A DNA stretch of 64,000 nt from Flammeovirga sp. SJP92 (lineage in GTDB: Bacteria > Bacteroidota > Bacteroidia > Cytophagales > Flammeovirgaceae), in NCBI RefSeq assembly GCF_001583495.1, contig NZ_LQAQ01000018.1:62001-126000 (forward strand), read 5' to 3'. The translations under genes and the position numbers were made by a program. The notes below the pieces were generated by a model. It was not told where the DNA came from. It ran no database searches and saw only the letters and a program-made list of their open reading frames with translations. Of the stretch, positions 37,757 to 46,400 are shown one piece after another. How positions within the stretch are numbered: position 1 is the first letter of the stretch; each line of letters opens with the position of its first letter.

Positions 37757-38668
37757 TTATTTTTTCCGGTAAGCTATTGGTGTCAAGCCTGTATTTTTCT
37801 TAAAAAATGCCCCGAAATGACTTGGGGAATCGAAGTAAAGACTGTAGGCAATTTCTTTTGCACTGCTACTGGTTTGAGATAATGCGGCCTTGGCTAACTT
37901 CAGAATATGATTGTGGATATAGTTTAAAGCAGTTTGACCAGTAATAGATTTTACTACAGCATTCAGGTGATTGGGATGGATATTTAAGATTTCTGCATAG
38001 TAGGCAGGAGAATGTAAGTTAGCCTTTTCGTCCACTTCAGCATCAGGATAAAAACTACTTTCAACCAAAGTTTCAAATCGCGATAAGTGGGCTAAATCCG
38101 CTTTTTGTATGCTGTTATTGATTTTGTCTTTGTCCTTACTCTTGTTGAAAACTCTCTTGACCTGATTTAAAAGAAGCAACACATATATTTCAATAAAACT
38201 GATCTTATCTTCCCTTTCATTTGTATATTCCTCTTTTATTTTCTCGTAAATATTTAAAATCTCAGGTAGTTCATCTTTATCTATTTCAAAAGGGACTGCC
38301 TGATCTATTTTTAAGAAAGGGTAATCATCCAGCAACTTCTCAAAGCGGTAAGAAGAAGTCAAAAAGTCTTGTGAGAATAGGACATAGTACCCTTCCCAAT
38401 CAGGTGAATGATCCCAAGAAATAATTTGAAAAGGTGAATTAAAAAAAATAGAAATACCTTCAGGCAGTTCTGTACTATGCCCTAAATGAGTTTGCCCTTT
38501 CCCTTCTATTCTCAAGCCTATAAAATAAAATTCATGTCTGAAAGGGTGCATTTTTGTTTTCACCTTTCCCATATTTTCTTCAAAACTTTTTATATCAAAA
38601 TGCGGGTGATCAGGTTCCGAAAGACCTATGGCTTTATAATATTCTGATATGGTTTTGAAGTGTTTCAT
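37757..38668 (-). CDS. AraC-family transcriptional regulator
   Basis: 303 residues. The N-terminal half is a cupin-like sensing domain (PFRHEFYFIGLRIEGKG, FFNSPFQIISWDH). The C-terminal 100 residues hold two HTH motifs (SPAYYAEILNIHPNHLNAVV and SAKEIAYSLYFDSPSHFGAF) and the family ending FKKNTGLTPIAYRKK. It lies upstream of the SDR and ene-reductase genes on the same strand and is the likely regulator of that cluster. Confidence 0.94.
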   Translation of the reverse strand: MKHFKTISEYYKAIGLSEPDHPHFDIKSFEENMGKVKTKMHPFRHEFYFIGLRIEGKGQTHLGHSTELPEGISIFFNSPFQIISWDHSPDWEGYYVLFSQDFLTSSYRFEKLLDDYPFLKIDQAVPFEIDKDELPEILNIYEKIKEEYTNEREDKISFIEIYVLLLLNQVKRVFNKSKDKDKINNSIQKADLAHLSRFETLVESSFYPDAEVDEKANLHSPAYYAEILNIHPNHLNAVVKSITGQTALNYIHNHILKLAKAALSQTSSSAKEIAYSLYFDSPSHFGAFFKKNTGLTPIAYRKK

Positions 38669-38854
38669 ATTGCTTGAGCAAATTCATTTAGAAGTAAGGT
38701 AAACTGAATGAAAGGATTTCGATTGAATTATGCAGGAAATGACCTTAGAAAAAAGGTTAATTTAATTGATCTGTCTATTCTAACCAAAATGAGTGTTTTG
38801 AATAGTAAATTTAATTTTGAGTACAACTCCATTAAAGCATATTCGAAACATCTC

Positions 38855-39163
38855 TTATTGAAATATCTTTTCAAGAAAATACATAAAGTCAAAAAAAGCG
38901 TCATTAAACCGAAACATCAAAAACAGTAGTAATGGAGGAACTAAAACATCTACTATAGTAAACTTCAATTCAGGAAATTTTAAGTATTTCAAAATAGATA
39001 ATATGATATTTATTAGGATATGGAAACCTGTAATATATATCAGCATCAATATATACGCCATATCCATACCTCCTGTTCGATTAAAAATCCAAATATAAAG
39101 TATCAACATGTACAACATGAAAATTAAAATTTGTCGAATGACTGATTTTAGTATTGGGTTCAT
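38855..39163 (-). CDS. Small membrane protein of unknown function
   Basis: 102 residues with three hydrophobic helices (about 10-28, 36-58, 68-85). No recognised family. It starts 2 nt after the stop of the upstream membrane protein gene, so the two are probably translated together. Weak hydrophobic similarity to many small membrane proteins prevents a functional call. Confidence 0.7.
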   Translation of the reverse strand: MNPILKSVIRQILIFMLYMLILYIWIFNRTGGMDMAYILMLIYITGFHILINIILSILKYLKFPELKFTIVDVLVPPLLLFLMFRFNDAFFDFMYFLEKIFQ

Positions 39164-39165
39164 AA

Positions 39166-39678
39166 CTACGATCTTTTGTTCTTATTTAACTTCCTGTAAA
39201 GAGAAGTGATACTATTAATTGTACTTAAACCAAACAATAGAATTTCAATCATGATGATTAATTCAATTTTATCTTGAAGGAATAGGTGCTCCTTTACATT
39301 TTCTTTATTCTCAGAAAATAAAAACATATTTGCTTGAAGAAAGGAATCCAACATCTGTAAATCATTTTTCATATGAACGATGTTGAATAAAAAGACCAAC
39401 GAGAGTACTCCAAACAAGCCCATTAGATACTTATTGATACTTAGGTTGAAAACATATAAATTAATAAGCAGCACAATGAATACATTTAGAAACAACCCGA
39501 TACTAACTACATATTTTGGTATAAGAAAAATATTGTTGTGGAGTTGAATATCTAGTTGACCATTGTCTAAAAAGTCAAATCCCAGTACATAAATTATAAT
39601 GCCAAAACTTATGCAAAATGCAATCAGTAAATTTTTAATGAAATTCAATTTAGAAGTAGTTTGATGAATAATTTTCAA
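39166..39678 (-). CDS. Membrane protein of unknown function
   Basis: 170 residues with four likely transmembrane helices (about 17-35, 52-76, 80-100, 137-155) and a polar loop (KNDLQMLDSFLQANMFLFSENKENV). I do not recognise it. It pairs with the small membrane protein gene 2 nt downstream. Confidence 0.72.
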   Translation of the reverse strand: MKIIHQTTSKLNFIKNLLIAFCISFGIIIYVLGFDFLDNGQLDIQLHNNIFLIPKYVVSIGLFLNVFIVLLINLYVFNLSINKYLMGLFGVLSLVFLFNIVHMKNDLQMLDSFLQANMFLFSENKENVKEHLFLQDKIELIIMIEILLFGLSTINSITSLYRKLNKNKRS

Positions 39679-39710
39679 GCTTTAATTAATTCATATGTCG
39701 ATTAAAAAAT

Positions 39711-39785
39711 AATAGCCTTTGTAATATTTGGTCTTATATTCGAATATCGAACCAAATATACAACTATATCACTCCTCTGTTCTAG
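39711..39785 (-). pseudogene. Remnant of a DUF6940-like gene end
   Basis: The minus strand resembles the last 25 codons of the intact gene at 41379-41975. GGAGTGATAT, then a stop codon where the intact gene has TGG, a decayed middle, and after a frame change TATAAGACCAAATATTACAAAGGCTAT (Y-K-T-K-Y-Y-K-G-Y against Y-K-T-K-R-Y-K-D-R). The rest of the gene is gone. It points to a past duplication in this island. Confidence 0.55.
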
Positions 39786-39994
39786 GCATGAAGCGACTGA
39801 CCCCTCCGGAACATTGGGAAAACATCAGCACCTTATCATGTGACAGGTTGTCCCATACTAATGGGAAAGCATGCGACCTATTAAGGTTGAACACCGTCAC
39901 ATACTAATATGACAGTGTTCAACCTTAATAGGTTAGCCTGTTTACAACTTCAAATTCACCTATATTACCTATGCTTTGAGTAGATGATACTCCA
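39786..39994. other. Structured spacer
   Basis: About 210 nt, less AT-rich than its surroundings. It holds a 19-bp inverted repeat (39876-39894 and 39915-39933) and a smaller hairpin TCCC-ATACTAAT-GGGA (39851-39866); both loops contain ATACTAAT. No ORF is convincing. Confidence 0.6.
39876..39933. repeat. 19-bp perfect inverted repeat
   Basis: ACCTATTAAGGTTGAACAC and its exact complement flank a 20-nt centre that can itself pair (GTCA/TGAC) around ATACTAAT. No T run follows on either strand, so it is not a standard terminator. Confidence 0.85.
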
Positions 39995-41122
39995 TTATTT
40001 ATTCTGCAATTGAGATATTTTCTTTTCTAGTTCTTCTATTTGAGCTTGTTGAAGCTTATTTTGATGGTTCTGTTCAATTAGGTAAAGTGTCAACTCTTCT
40101 ATTTTTTGAAGAAGTTTTGCATTCATTTTTCCTAAATCTATCCCTTTATTTGCAACTTCAGTTTCACTTGGAATTTCTGGTAAATGACCTTTATCAGAAA
40201 TATATTTTTCTATATTTTCTAAAGATCGAAGATTATAAGTTTCCTCAAATACATAATCTGGCCAGTGTTCAACCAAAGAAACATTTACTTCCTCTGTTAT
40301 TGTTTTACCTGCAACTGCAAGTTTATAACCATGAGTATCTGCAATACCAATCCCTATATTATTACCATCACAAAATAATGCAGAACAATCATTACCCATA
40401 GATGAACCATCTCTATATATTAATTCTACTTCTTCTGCTGTTAAAACCTGATTAAACAACATAAGTTGATCAATACTTCCCTTGAAAAAATAGTCTGCTG
40501 CATTTGGGTGATATCCACCTAATCTTAAAGAGTTAGTATTATCAATAATTGATGCAGTAGAAACACTACTACTACTAACCAATTGACCATTTACGTATAA
40601 ATTCATGAGACCACTTCCAAAAGTTCCAGCATAATGAGTCCAAGTTCCCAATTGAGGAGAAGACTCATAAAATATGGTATTGTCTGCTCCATTATCAATA
40701 TAAAAGGCTACTCGTTCAGCTGTTAAAGTAAAGCCCAAATTATCATCCGCCCCTCCTACTTTATGAAGTACAGCATTTTCATTGGCACTATGACCGGAAT
40801 TACCAGGGTTTGATATTAAAAAATTTGGTTTAACCCAAACTGAAAAAGAAAAATTATTAAGTCCATCTATTAAAACATCTCCAAAATCTACGAATGAGTT
40901 ACTCCCATTAAAAAAGATTGCTTGACTTTCATTTTCAAATCTATCTTTCACAAACGATGGTGCGTTTATCGGGGTACCATTGTTAGAATTAACACTCTCA
41001 TCCATTAACTTTCCATTAAATTCCCAATAACCAATTAACCCTCTTTCAACAACTTGAGCTTCTGTATTAATGATTTTAAAAAAACAAACAATAGTTAAAA
41101 AAGCAAAGTAACACTTAAACAT
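39995..41122 (-). CDS. LamG-like lectin domain protein with tail-fibre-type C-terminus
   Basis: 375 residues: signal peptide (cleavage near TEAQ), a concanavalin A-like/LamG_3 domain (about 26-235: GLIGYWEFNGKLMDES, FSFSVWVKPNF, GTWTHYAGTF, SLRLGGY), then a Bacteroidota tail-fibre-like region (GYKLAVAGKTITEEV, YVFEETYNLRSLENIEKYI, GHLPEIPSETEV, LGKMNAKLLQKIEELTLYLI) and a coiled coil to the end. Such proteins are secreted or surface-linked and bind glycans or assemble as trimers. No T9SS domain is visible. Function unknown. Confidence 0.85.
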   Translation of the reverse strand: MFKCYFAFLTIVCFFKIINTEAQVVERGLIGYWEFNGKLMDESVNSNNGTPINAPSFVKDRFENESQAIFFNGSNSFVDFGDVLIDGLNNFSFSVWVKPNFLISNPGNSGHSANENAVLHKVGGADDNLGFTLTAERVAFYIDNGADNTIFYESSPQLGTWTHYAGTFGSGLMNLYVNGQLVSSSSVSTASIIDNTNSLRLGGYHPNAADYFFKGSIDQLMLFNQVLTAEEVELIYRDGSSMGNDCSALFCDGNNIGIGIADTHGYKLAVAGKTITEEVNVSLVEHWPDYVFEETYNLRSLENIEKYISDKGHLPEIPSETEVANKGIDLGKMNAKLLQKIEELTLYLIEQNHQNKLQQAQIEELEKKISQLQNK

Positions 41123-41378
41123 ATCTCTTAGATTTTATTTTATTGATTTTTATTTACAAGAATAATTTAACTTTAAGTTTCAGGTGTACAAACTTAATAT
41201 TAATACATTTAGTGTCAAACATTTCATATCTATTTTATTAATTGTATCACATATTAATAAATAAAAAAAAACAACTTATAACATAGTACACGCTTAGTGT
41301 TTATTATTATCACAATAAGGTCCAAAAAGCATCTAACTGTTAAATAAAAAACTAGATATCAAAACTTGAATTTATATA

Positions 41379-41975
41379 TCAAGCAAAAAAATGACGGTCT
41401 TTGTAACGTTTGGTCTTATAATATTTAGGTCGAGTATCTAACCTGATATGTAACCATATCACTCCCAGACCAGCAGTGTTTAGCCAAATTTGCTGACCAG
41501 TCTTAAGTTCATTTAATACATGAGCACCAACTTTGTCAAATAATTCTATAATTTGCTCTTGATCTGCCTGTTCCATAAAGGCCCCTAAATGTTTATAGTG
41601 CTCACTTTCACCAATTTTTGCAGGAACAATCAAGCGTGCATTTTTTCCTAAATTATAAAAGGTAGCAACCTTCTCACCATTACAGAAATGCTCCTCAAAA
41701 GCGACTTCATTTGGCATTTTACAATCATAACTTCTTGTTTTTCGAATAACCAATTCATATTCCTTATCAAGATGTTTTTCCATTAAAGGAGGATGCTCCC
41801 AAAAGAAAGAGTTCCCTAGAATAGGCAGTAAATCATTTACATAAAATGCTGTAAATGTGGGGTCCTTTTGCCAAAGTGTAAAAACCTCTTTAAATGATAA
41901 TTTATCTTCTCCCTTCTGAATTTTTAACCTTGCAACATCATCATTTTTTCCTATTTCAATGAATTTATATGTCAT
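41379..41975 (-). CDS. Hypothetical protein, DUF6940-like
   Basis: 198 residues, cytosolic. The family (DUF6940, from memory) is recognised by WEHPPLMEKHLDKEYELVI, an FCNGEKVATFYNLGKNARLI segment and the C-terminal LGVIWLHIRLDTRPKYY. No catalytic signature is known. A decayed copy of its 3' end lies at 39711-39785. The surrounding spacers are structured and its neighbours are unrelated small genes, as in an accessory island. Confidence 0.7.
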   Translation of the reverse strand: MTYKFIEIGKNDDVARLKIQKGEDKLSFKEVFTLWQKDPTFTAFYVNDLLPILGNSFFWEHPPLMEKHLDKEYELVIRKTRSYDCKMPNEVAFEEHFCNGEKVATFYNLGKNARLIVPAKIGESEHYKHLGAFMEQADQEQIIELFDKVGAHVLNELKTGQQIWLNTAGLGVIWLHIRLDTRPKYYKTKRYKDRHFFA

Positions 41976-42152
41976 TAATGTCTATGATTTCTTTTTTACT
42001 ACTTTTAGAATATTTTCGCTGGAAAGTGTTTGCCTACGACCAATGCTGTCTGGCATTTAGGAGGCATAAGGTACAAAATCCAAGATCACCAGGCAATTCA
42101 CTATTCGCTCCGCTCTGATTTATCTTAAAATAGACAATATCTCCTTTCTGGT

Positions 42153-42167
42153 TGATTGCACCGTGCA
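42153..42167. other. Palindrome at the end of the Coq4-motif gene
   Basis: ATTGCAC-C-GTGCAAT lies immediately after the stop codon of the next gene on the minus strand. There is no T run, so a terminator role is uncertain. Confidence 0.45.
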
Positions 42168-42168
42168 A

Positions 42169-42723
42169 TTAAATAAGAATATTGAGTGAGTAAATACCCA
42201 AGCCGATCAACAACAAAGGAAATAGAAAAATCACTTCACTGACTAAGACCCAGAATATAAATTGAAGCCATTGAGAAATTCCCATTTTTGTTGGTTTCTC
42301 TTTTTGGACCAAACTCTTTAGATCTTCCAATTTCATCCTCATAAGATCTGCCTTACTGATCTTCAAGTCAATGACTCCCCTATCACTTAATCCTTTTTTA
42401 TAACCCTCCAATACCGATTTGGGGTGCATCCACATCACGTATCCCATGGCCCATAGACTCAATATCCCTAACAAAAAATACTTCCACATTCCTGTTGCAA
42501 TTTCCCACCCGCAGATAAACCCTTCTCCTTTCCAAGAAGTATCACAGTCATTGAGAATATGTTGTATATCGTGAATATGCAAAGCATCTTTTCTGAATTG
42601 CGGATTAGGCATTGTCAATTGGATTCCGAAGATATTGATCTCAAAAGTATCATCATCTATCCCTCCGTCATCAGGAATTCCATTGGCCCTGTAGAAGTCT
42701 ACTAATAGTTTGTCTAATGTCAT
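42169..42723 (-). CDS. Membrane protein with Coq4-type HDxxHx11E motif
   Basis: 184 residues. A soluble N-terminal half contains H51-D-I-Q-H55 and, exactly 11 residues later, E67: the zinc motif HDxxHx11E that defines Coq4 of ubiquinone synthesis. Two hydrophobic regions follow (about 78-98 and 150-182, the latter probably two helices). The overall length and the C-terminal membrane part differ from Coq4, so it may be a distant Coq4-like metal protein. Bacteroidota use menaquinone, so a ubiquinone role is doubtful. It sits alone in the accessory island. Confidence 0.72.
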   Translation of the reverse strand: MTLDKLLVDFYRANGIPDDGGIDDDTFEINIFGIQLTMPNPQFRKDALHIHDIQHILNDCDTSWKGEGFICGWEIATGMWKYFLLGILSLWAMGYVMWMHPKSVLEGYKKGLSDRGVIDLKISKADLMRMKLEDLKSLVQKEKPTKMGISQWLQFIFWVLVSEVIFLFPLLLIGLGIYSLNILI

Positions 42724-42859
42724 TTTATTGTCAGTTCAGGTTTTAAATGTCAATGAAGAAAATGTATACCAAGACTATTGGTTATGTTTTACCATAAATC
42801 GTTTCACATTATAAAAATAGCTACTGTGATATTCTTGTCCCAAACCTTAAAAGAAGTTT

Positions 42860-43468
42860 CTAGTTACTCGCTAACAAATTAATTTCATTCTTATACCAAT
42901 TCAGTATTTTTTGAAAACTATCAGATGGATATAAACCATACTTTTCTACCCAATTACTATCATTTTCTGCAATTGTTGACGCTGTAGATATAGTCAAAAC
43001 TTTATTTACTTCATTCAAAATTCTTGGATACAATACATTTGAGTTGAATTCAGATCTTGCTGGAGATTTCAATTGAGGTAAGCCTAATTCTATTTTATCA
43101 AAGCAATAAAGAACTAATAAATCTGACAAGTAAAATAGAAATTGAATACCATTATCTTCATAATAATCGTAATAAAGATAACTACCGAATTCTGTAGAAA
43201 ACTGAGGTTGTAAAATCTGATTAAGATAGAATTTCAACTCCCACCATTCATATACCTCCTCATCAATAAAATACTGCTTCACTAATTCTTTAACTTTAGT
43301 TGAGTTAAATAAAAAAGCATCACTTTCTTCCAAAAGTGCATTATAAAATGTGATATAATCTGATTGTAATAATGCTTCATTAGAGTAGAACCACTGAATA
43401 AATACCTCATTATTAAAAGGTTGAAAGAGTATATCTTGAAAGTCAATATGGTTTCTCAGTAAATTCAT
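42860..43468 (-). CDS. Hypothetical protein
   Basis: 202 residues, acidic and rich in aromatic residues, no signal peptide or membrane segment. I do not recognise the family; segments such as DEEVYEWWELKFYLNQIL and FGSYLYYDYYEDNGIQFLFY recall small immunity-type proteins, but this is only an impression. I chose the ATG at 43468; the frame extends to a TTG at 43507. Confidence 0.6.
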   Translation of the reverse strand: MNLLRNHIDFQDILFQPFNNEVFIQWFYSNEALLQSDYITFYNALLEESDAFLFNSTKVKELVKQYFIDEEVYEWWELKFYLNQILQPQFSTEFGSYLYYDYYEDNGIQFLFYLSDLLVLYCFDKIELGLPQLKSPARSEFNSNVLYPRILNEVNKVLTISTASTIAENDSNWVEKYGLYPSDSFQKILNWYKNEINLLASN

Positions 43469-43537
43469 ATTAATTAAAAAGAAATATTTGCCTTGATAAA
43501 TTGTCAATAAATAGACAATATCCCACTACCTCATTTT

Positions 43538-43768
43538 TTAAGCTTCACTCAAAATAGGTTTTTCATCCACTAATTCTGGTTCTGGCATTTTTTCATTGAT
43601 TGGCTTAATAGGTTTGACACAACTGACTACCCAAAAAGCTATGATGATTGTAAAACCCAATAAGACGATAAATGGAAACAGAAAAATAGCTAAAACATCA
43701 AACAGTCTGCTCAATGATTTATGCTCTTCTGCTAATTTTTTTAGTTTGTAAATCTGCTGTATGTACAT
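43538..43768 (-). CDS. Small membrane protein
   Basis: 76 residues with one long hydrophobic segment (about 25-50: LAIFLFPFIVLLGFTIIIAF) and an acidic, proline-rich C-terminus. Unknown function; it is upstream of and in line with the hypothetical gene that follows on the same strand. Confidence 0.5.
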   Translation of the reverse strand: MYIQQIYKLKKLAEEHKSLSRLFDVLAIFLFPFIVLLGFTIIIAFWVVSCVKPIKPINEKMPEPELVDEKPILSEA

Positions 43769-43962
43769 GTAACCAATAATGTTCGCTAATAGAAAAATAG
43801 TTCGTTACACTAAAGTTCAGCATTAAAATTGAATTTATAACATTATTTCTATCAAAAATTGGTTACCAACCTTCAAGACTTCAGATTTGATGAGGTTGGA
43901 TTATCACCTGCCCATCGTTAACTATGGTGCAAGAAACATCTTTTTACTTCTATTCAACCGAT

Positions 43963-43999
43963 AAAAAAGAGACATTTCATGTACTAAAAACGTCTCTTT
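43963..43999 (-). terminator. Rho-independent terminator after the 2H phosphoesterase gene
   Basis: On the minus strand AAAGAGAC-N18-GTCTCTTT is followed by a T run. Confidence 0.85.
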
Positions 44000-44035
44000 C
44001 TGAGTAATAAAAAAATAAGGTGTAGAATAAGGTCA

Positions 44036-44719
44036 CTATTGTAATGGAAATTGGTACAAGCCCTTCACTTTGTCTTTGCGCTGATACCAATCGTTATACA
44101 CCAAATCTATATTCTTTACTTTTACAGTTCCGAAATAGTAATTGCGATACTTTTCTACTAAATCTAGAAACTTGTTCTTTTCTTCAAGCCTTTCCTTCAA
44201 CCTCACTATAGTAGAATGAGCCGTCTGTAATACATACCTTATGTCAAAGGACTGTTCTAAACTTGTAGACTTAAACTCACTCCTCAATCGGTTGCGGATA
44301 TTATTCAAAACATTATCCTTCACAAATCCTTGAAGTAAAATACAAGATGGTGAAGCTGTCAATCCTTTAAAAAGGACATCAAAACTCTCTATTGAATCAA
44401 GGCTTTTCTTTATTGTATTAATGTAATCATCAATAGAAATTTTATCAAGACTAAAGCCATCGTAACATGTAATAATTGACATCACAGTCACGTGAATATC
44501 TGTATCAGGATAAAAATACTGTCGTGGCTCGACTGCTCTAAGCTGAGAAAGAAACCCTTGAATATTTTTTAAAACTAATTCATCAGGCTTTAAAATTAGA
44601 GAGATTCCAAATCTCCTATCATCTTTAGCATCAATCAGTTTATCCAACTGATAATTATCTGTTTTTATTTTAGTTACAGACTCATGGTACAGGTTGTTAT
44701 AAAATTCAATGTTGTTCAT
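44036..44719 (-). CDS. 2H phosphoesterase (2'-5' RNA ligase-like) superfamily protein
   Basis: 227 residues. The two catalytic His motifs of the 2H fold are visible: IHVTVMS near residue 77 and AHSTIVRL near residue 170, spaced as in the family. Members hydrolyse cyclic phosphodiesters such as 2',3'-cyclic ends or ADP-ribose 1'',2''-phosphate, and some act on 2'-5' oligoadenylates. The substrate here is unknown. The gene has its own terminator. Confidence 0.82.
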   Translation of the reverse strand: MNNIEFYNNLYHESVTKIKTDNYQLDKLIDAKDDRRFGISLILKPDELVLKNIQGFLSQLRAVEPRQYFYPDTDIHVTVMSIITCYDGFSLDKISIDDYINTIKKSLDSIESFDVLFKGLTASPSCILLQGFVKDNVLNNIRNRLRSEFKSTSLEQSFDIRYVLQTAHSTIVRLKERLEEKNKFLDLVEKYRNYYFGTVKVKNIDLVYNDWYQRKDKVKGLYQFPLQ

Positions 44720-45023
44720 TTCGTTAAAATGGTTTTGGTAGTTTCATCATTCTTTTATTGGTAAAAATATACTGTTCTTATTAAGCAGTAAAAACATAGT
44801 TTTTCGCATAACAATGTTCTACAGTACAGTTCTAATAAAATAAATATTTCATAGTATTTCAACGAAAAAAACACTTTTAATCACTAATATTACTTAACAC
44901 GTTCTATTTTTAGAGGATATAGATTGACTATTTCTGCAATATATATCCGCCCTACTGCAATATGTGTACTTTACCAAAGAGAACAATGATGAACTTTGTA
45001 ATGTAATCAAAAATAAAATTGTT
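44720..45023. other. Divergent spacer
   Basis: About 300 nt, AT-rich, between the 2H phosphoesterase and alpha/beta hydrolase genes. It must carry both promoters; no exact consensus is visible and no repeat stands out. Confidence 0.4.
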
Positions 45024-45896
45024 ATGCTTTCGAAATTACTATCTAATTCCATTGTTAAAGGCGGTGTTTCCCCAGTGTTTGACCTTCCAAGTGATTATGG
45101 GTTGCCCTATGAAGAAGTCACTTTTAATGCAAAAGACGGTGTACAACTTTCAGGTTGGCTGATCAAAGGTGATTCAGACAAAGTGATCATTCAATCTCAC
45201 TATGGCGTGCAGTCCAGTAGATCTGGCTATACTCCTGAAGGGAAAGGAATGATGAAAATGTGGAAGGAAGATATTGCCTTTCTTAAGCATGTTAAACATC
45301 TTCATGAAAAAGGCTATACAGTCTTGATGTATGATTTCAGAAACCACGGCAACAGTGATGAAGGAACAACGCCTTGGGTCACCTGGGGACCAGAGGAAAG
45401 AAAAGATGTAATTGGAGCAGTAGAATTTATTCGTCATCATAATGATTATAAAGAGGCTCAAATTGGACTTTTGAGTATCTGTATGGGTGCGGCTGCCTCC
45501 ACTTATGCTTTTGGTGATGGTTTACAGAAATTTGACAATATCAAAGCTATGGTGGCTATTCAACCACTTCGCTATCTTGATTTTATCAAAGCTTTAGGGC
45601 TGGATAATTTTGTTGGAAAAGGGGTGACACACCTCAATAATAAAAGAACTGGAATTGCTATGGATGAGGTTTCTTTTATGCCTCATGTAAAAGATATTAC
45701 AGTTCCTACCCTATTGGTACAAAACCAAAATGATGAGTATTTGAATAAACAATCCATAGATGAATATTTTGACGCTTTAGAGGTTGATAAAAAAATGATC
45801 TGGCTGGATTTGGAAAAGAAAAGAGCGGCAGGTTATGATTACCTCACAAAGCATCCGGAAGAACTTTTATTTTGGTTTGATAAATATTTAAAATAG
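45024..45896 (+). CDS. Alpha/beta hydrolase with Cys at the nucleophile elbow
   Basis: 290 residues. The fold is clear: VIIQSHYGVQSS oxyanion strand, VLMYDFRNHGNSDEG, the nucleophile elbow IGLLSICMGAAAS and a late VPTLLVQNQNDEY (acid residue). The elbow reads S-I-C-M-G, so the nucleophile would be Cys, as in dienelactone hydrolases, instead of Ser. I start at the ATG at 45024; the frame runs back to a GTG at 44964. It begins an operon with an SRPBCC protein (6 nt later) and an AraC regulator. Confidence 0.85.
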   Translation: MLSKLLSNSIVKGGVSPVFDLPSDYGLPYEEVTFNAKDGVQLSGWLIKGDSDKVIIQSHYGVQSSRSGYTPEGKGMMKMWKEDIAFLKHVKHLHEKGYTVLMYDFRNHGNSDEGTTPWVTWGPEERKDVIGAVEFIRHHNDYKEAQIGLLSICMGAAASTYAFGDGLQKFDNIKAMVAIQPLRYLDFIKALGLDNFVGKGVTHLNNKRTGIAMDEVSFMPHVKDITVPTLLVQNQNDEYLNKQSIDEYFDALEVDKKMIWLDLEKKRAAGYDYLTKHPEELLFWFDKYLK

Positions 45897-45902
45897 CATA
45901 AA

Positions 45903-46400
45903 ATGACCCTACCCAATTCCAAATGGTTAATTTCCACTTTTGTCTTTTTCCTACTTCTAGCTTTTATTTATATGATTGGTAAAAAATCTGTTAGTACTCA
46001 TGTACAAATCAATACTTCTCCTGAGAAAGTATGGGAAACGTTGTTCAATGCTGAAAATGTAAAAAAATGGAATAAGGTTTTGATCCCTATAAAAGGAGAT
46101 TTACAGGAAGGCAATGTCATCAATTATGATTTTTACCAAGATGAAAACGGTAAGTCATCAAGGATTAATGCAACTGTTGAGGAAATCGTTCATCAAAAAA
46201 TGATTCAACAAAAAGGTGGAGTTCCACTGGTATTGACCTTCAATCATCAGTACCTCATCGAGCCTTCTCCTTCTGGTACTACAGTTAGAATTCATGAAGA
46301 ATATAGAGGAGTGATGGTACCGTTTTGGAACCCTGCGCCTGTAGAAAAAGCCTATGAGCGTTTATTGCATCAACTAAAAAACTTTATTGAAAATGAGTGA
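45903..46400 (+). CDS. SRPBCC family protein, membrane anchored
   Basis: 165 residues: an N-terminal hydrophobic helix (about 9-24) and an SRPBCC ligand-binding domain (VQINTSPEKVWETLFNAENVKKW, IHEEYRGVMVPF). It starts 6 nt after the hydrolase stop and overlaps the regulator start by 8 nt. Such domains bind hydrophobic molecules; the ligand is unknown. Confidence 0.86.
   Translation: MTLPNSKWLISTFVFFLLLAFIYMIGKKSVSTHVQINTSPEKVWETLFNAENVKKWNKVLIPIKGDLQEGNVINYDFYQDENGKSSRINATVEEIVHQKMIQQKGGVPLVLTFNHQYLIEPSPSGTTVRIHEEYRGVMVPFWNPAPVEKAYERLLHQLKNFIENE

Noticed and set aside
38708-38929. 73-codon plus-strand frame
   Set aside because: It overlaps the 3' end of a convincing membrane protein gene and is a low-complexity Lys/Leu-rich translation.
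42127-43524. Shared 14-nt sequence AAATAGACAATATC at 42128 and 43509
   Set aside because: In an AT-rich 64-kb window exact 14-nt matches are expected by chance.
39786-44035. Chromosomal integron attC sites in the accessory spacers
   Set aside because: The hairpins lack the paired RYYYAAC and GTTRRRY core sites, and no integrase gene is present. Kept only as a general idea of a cassette-like island.
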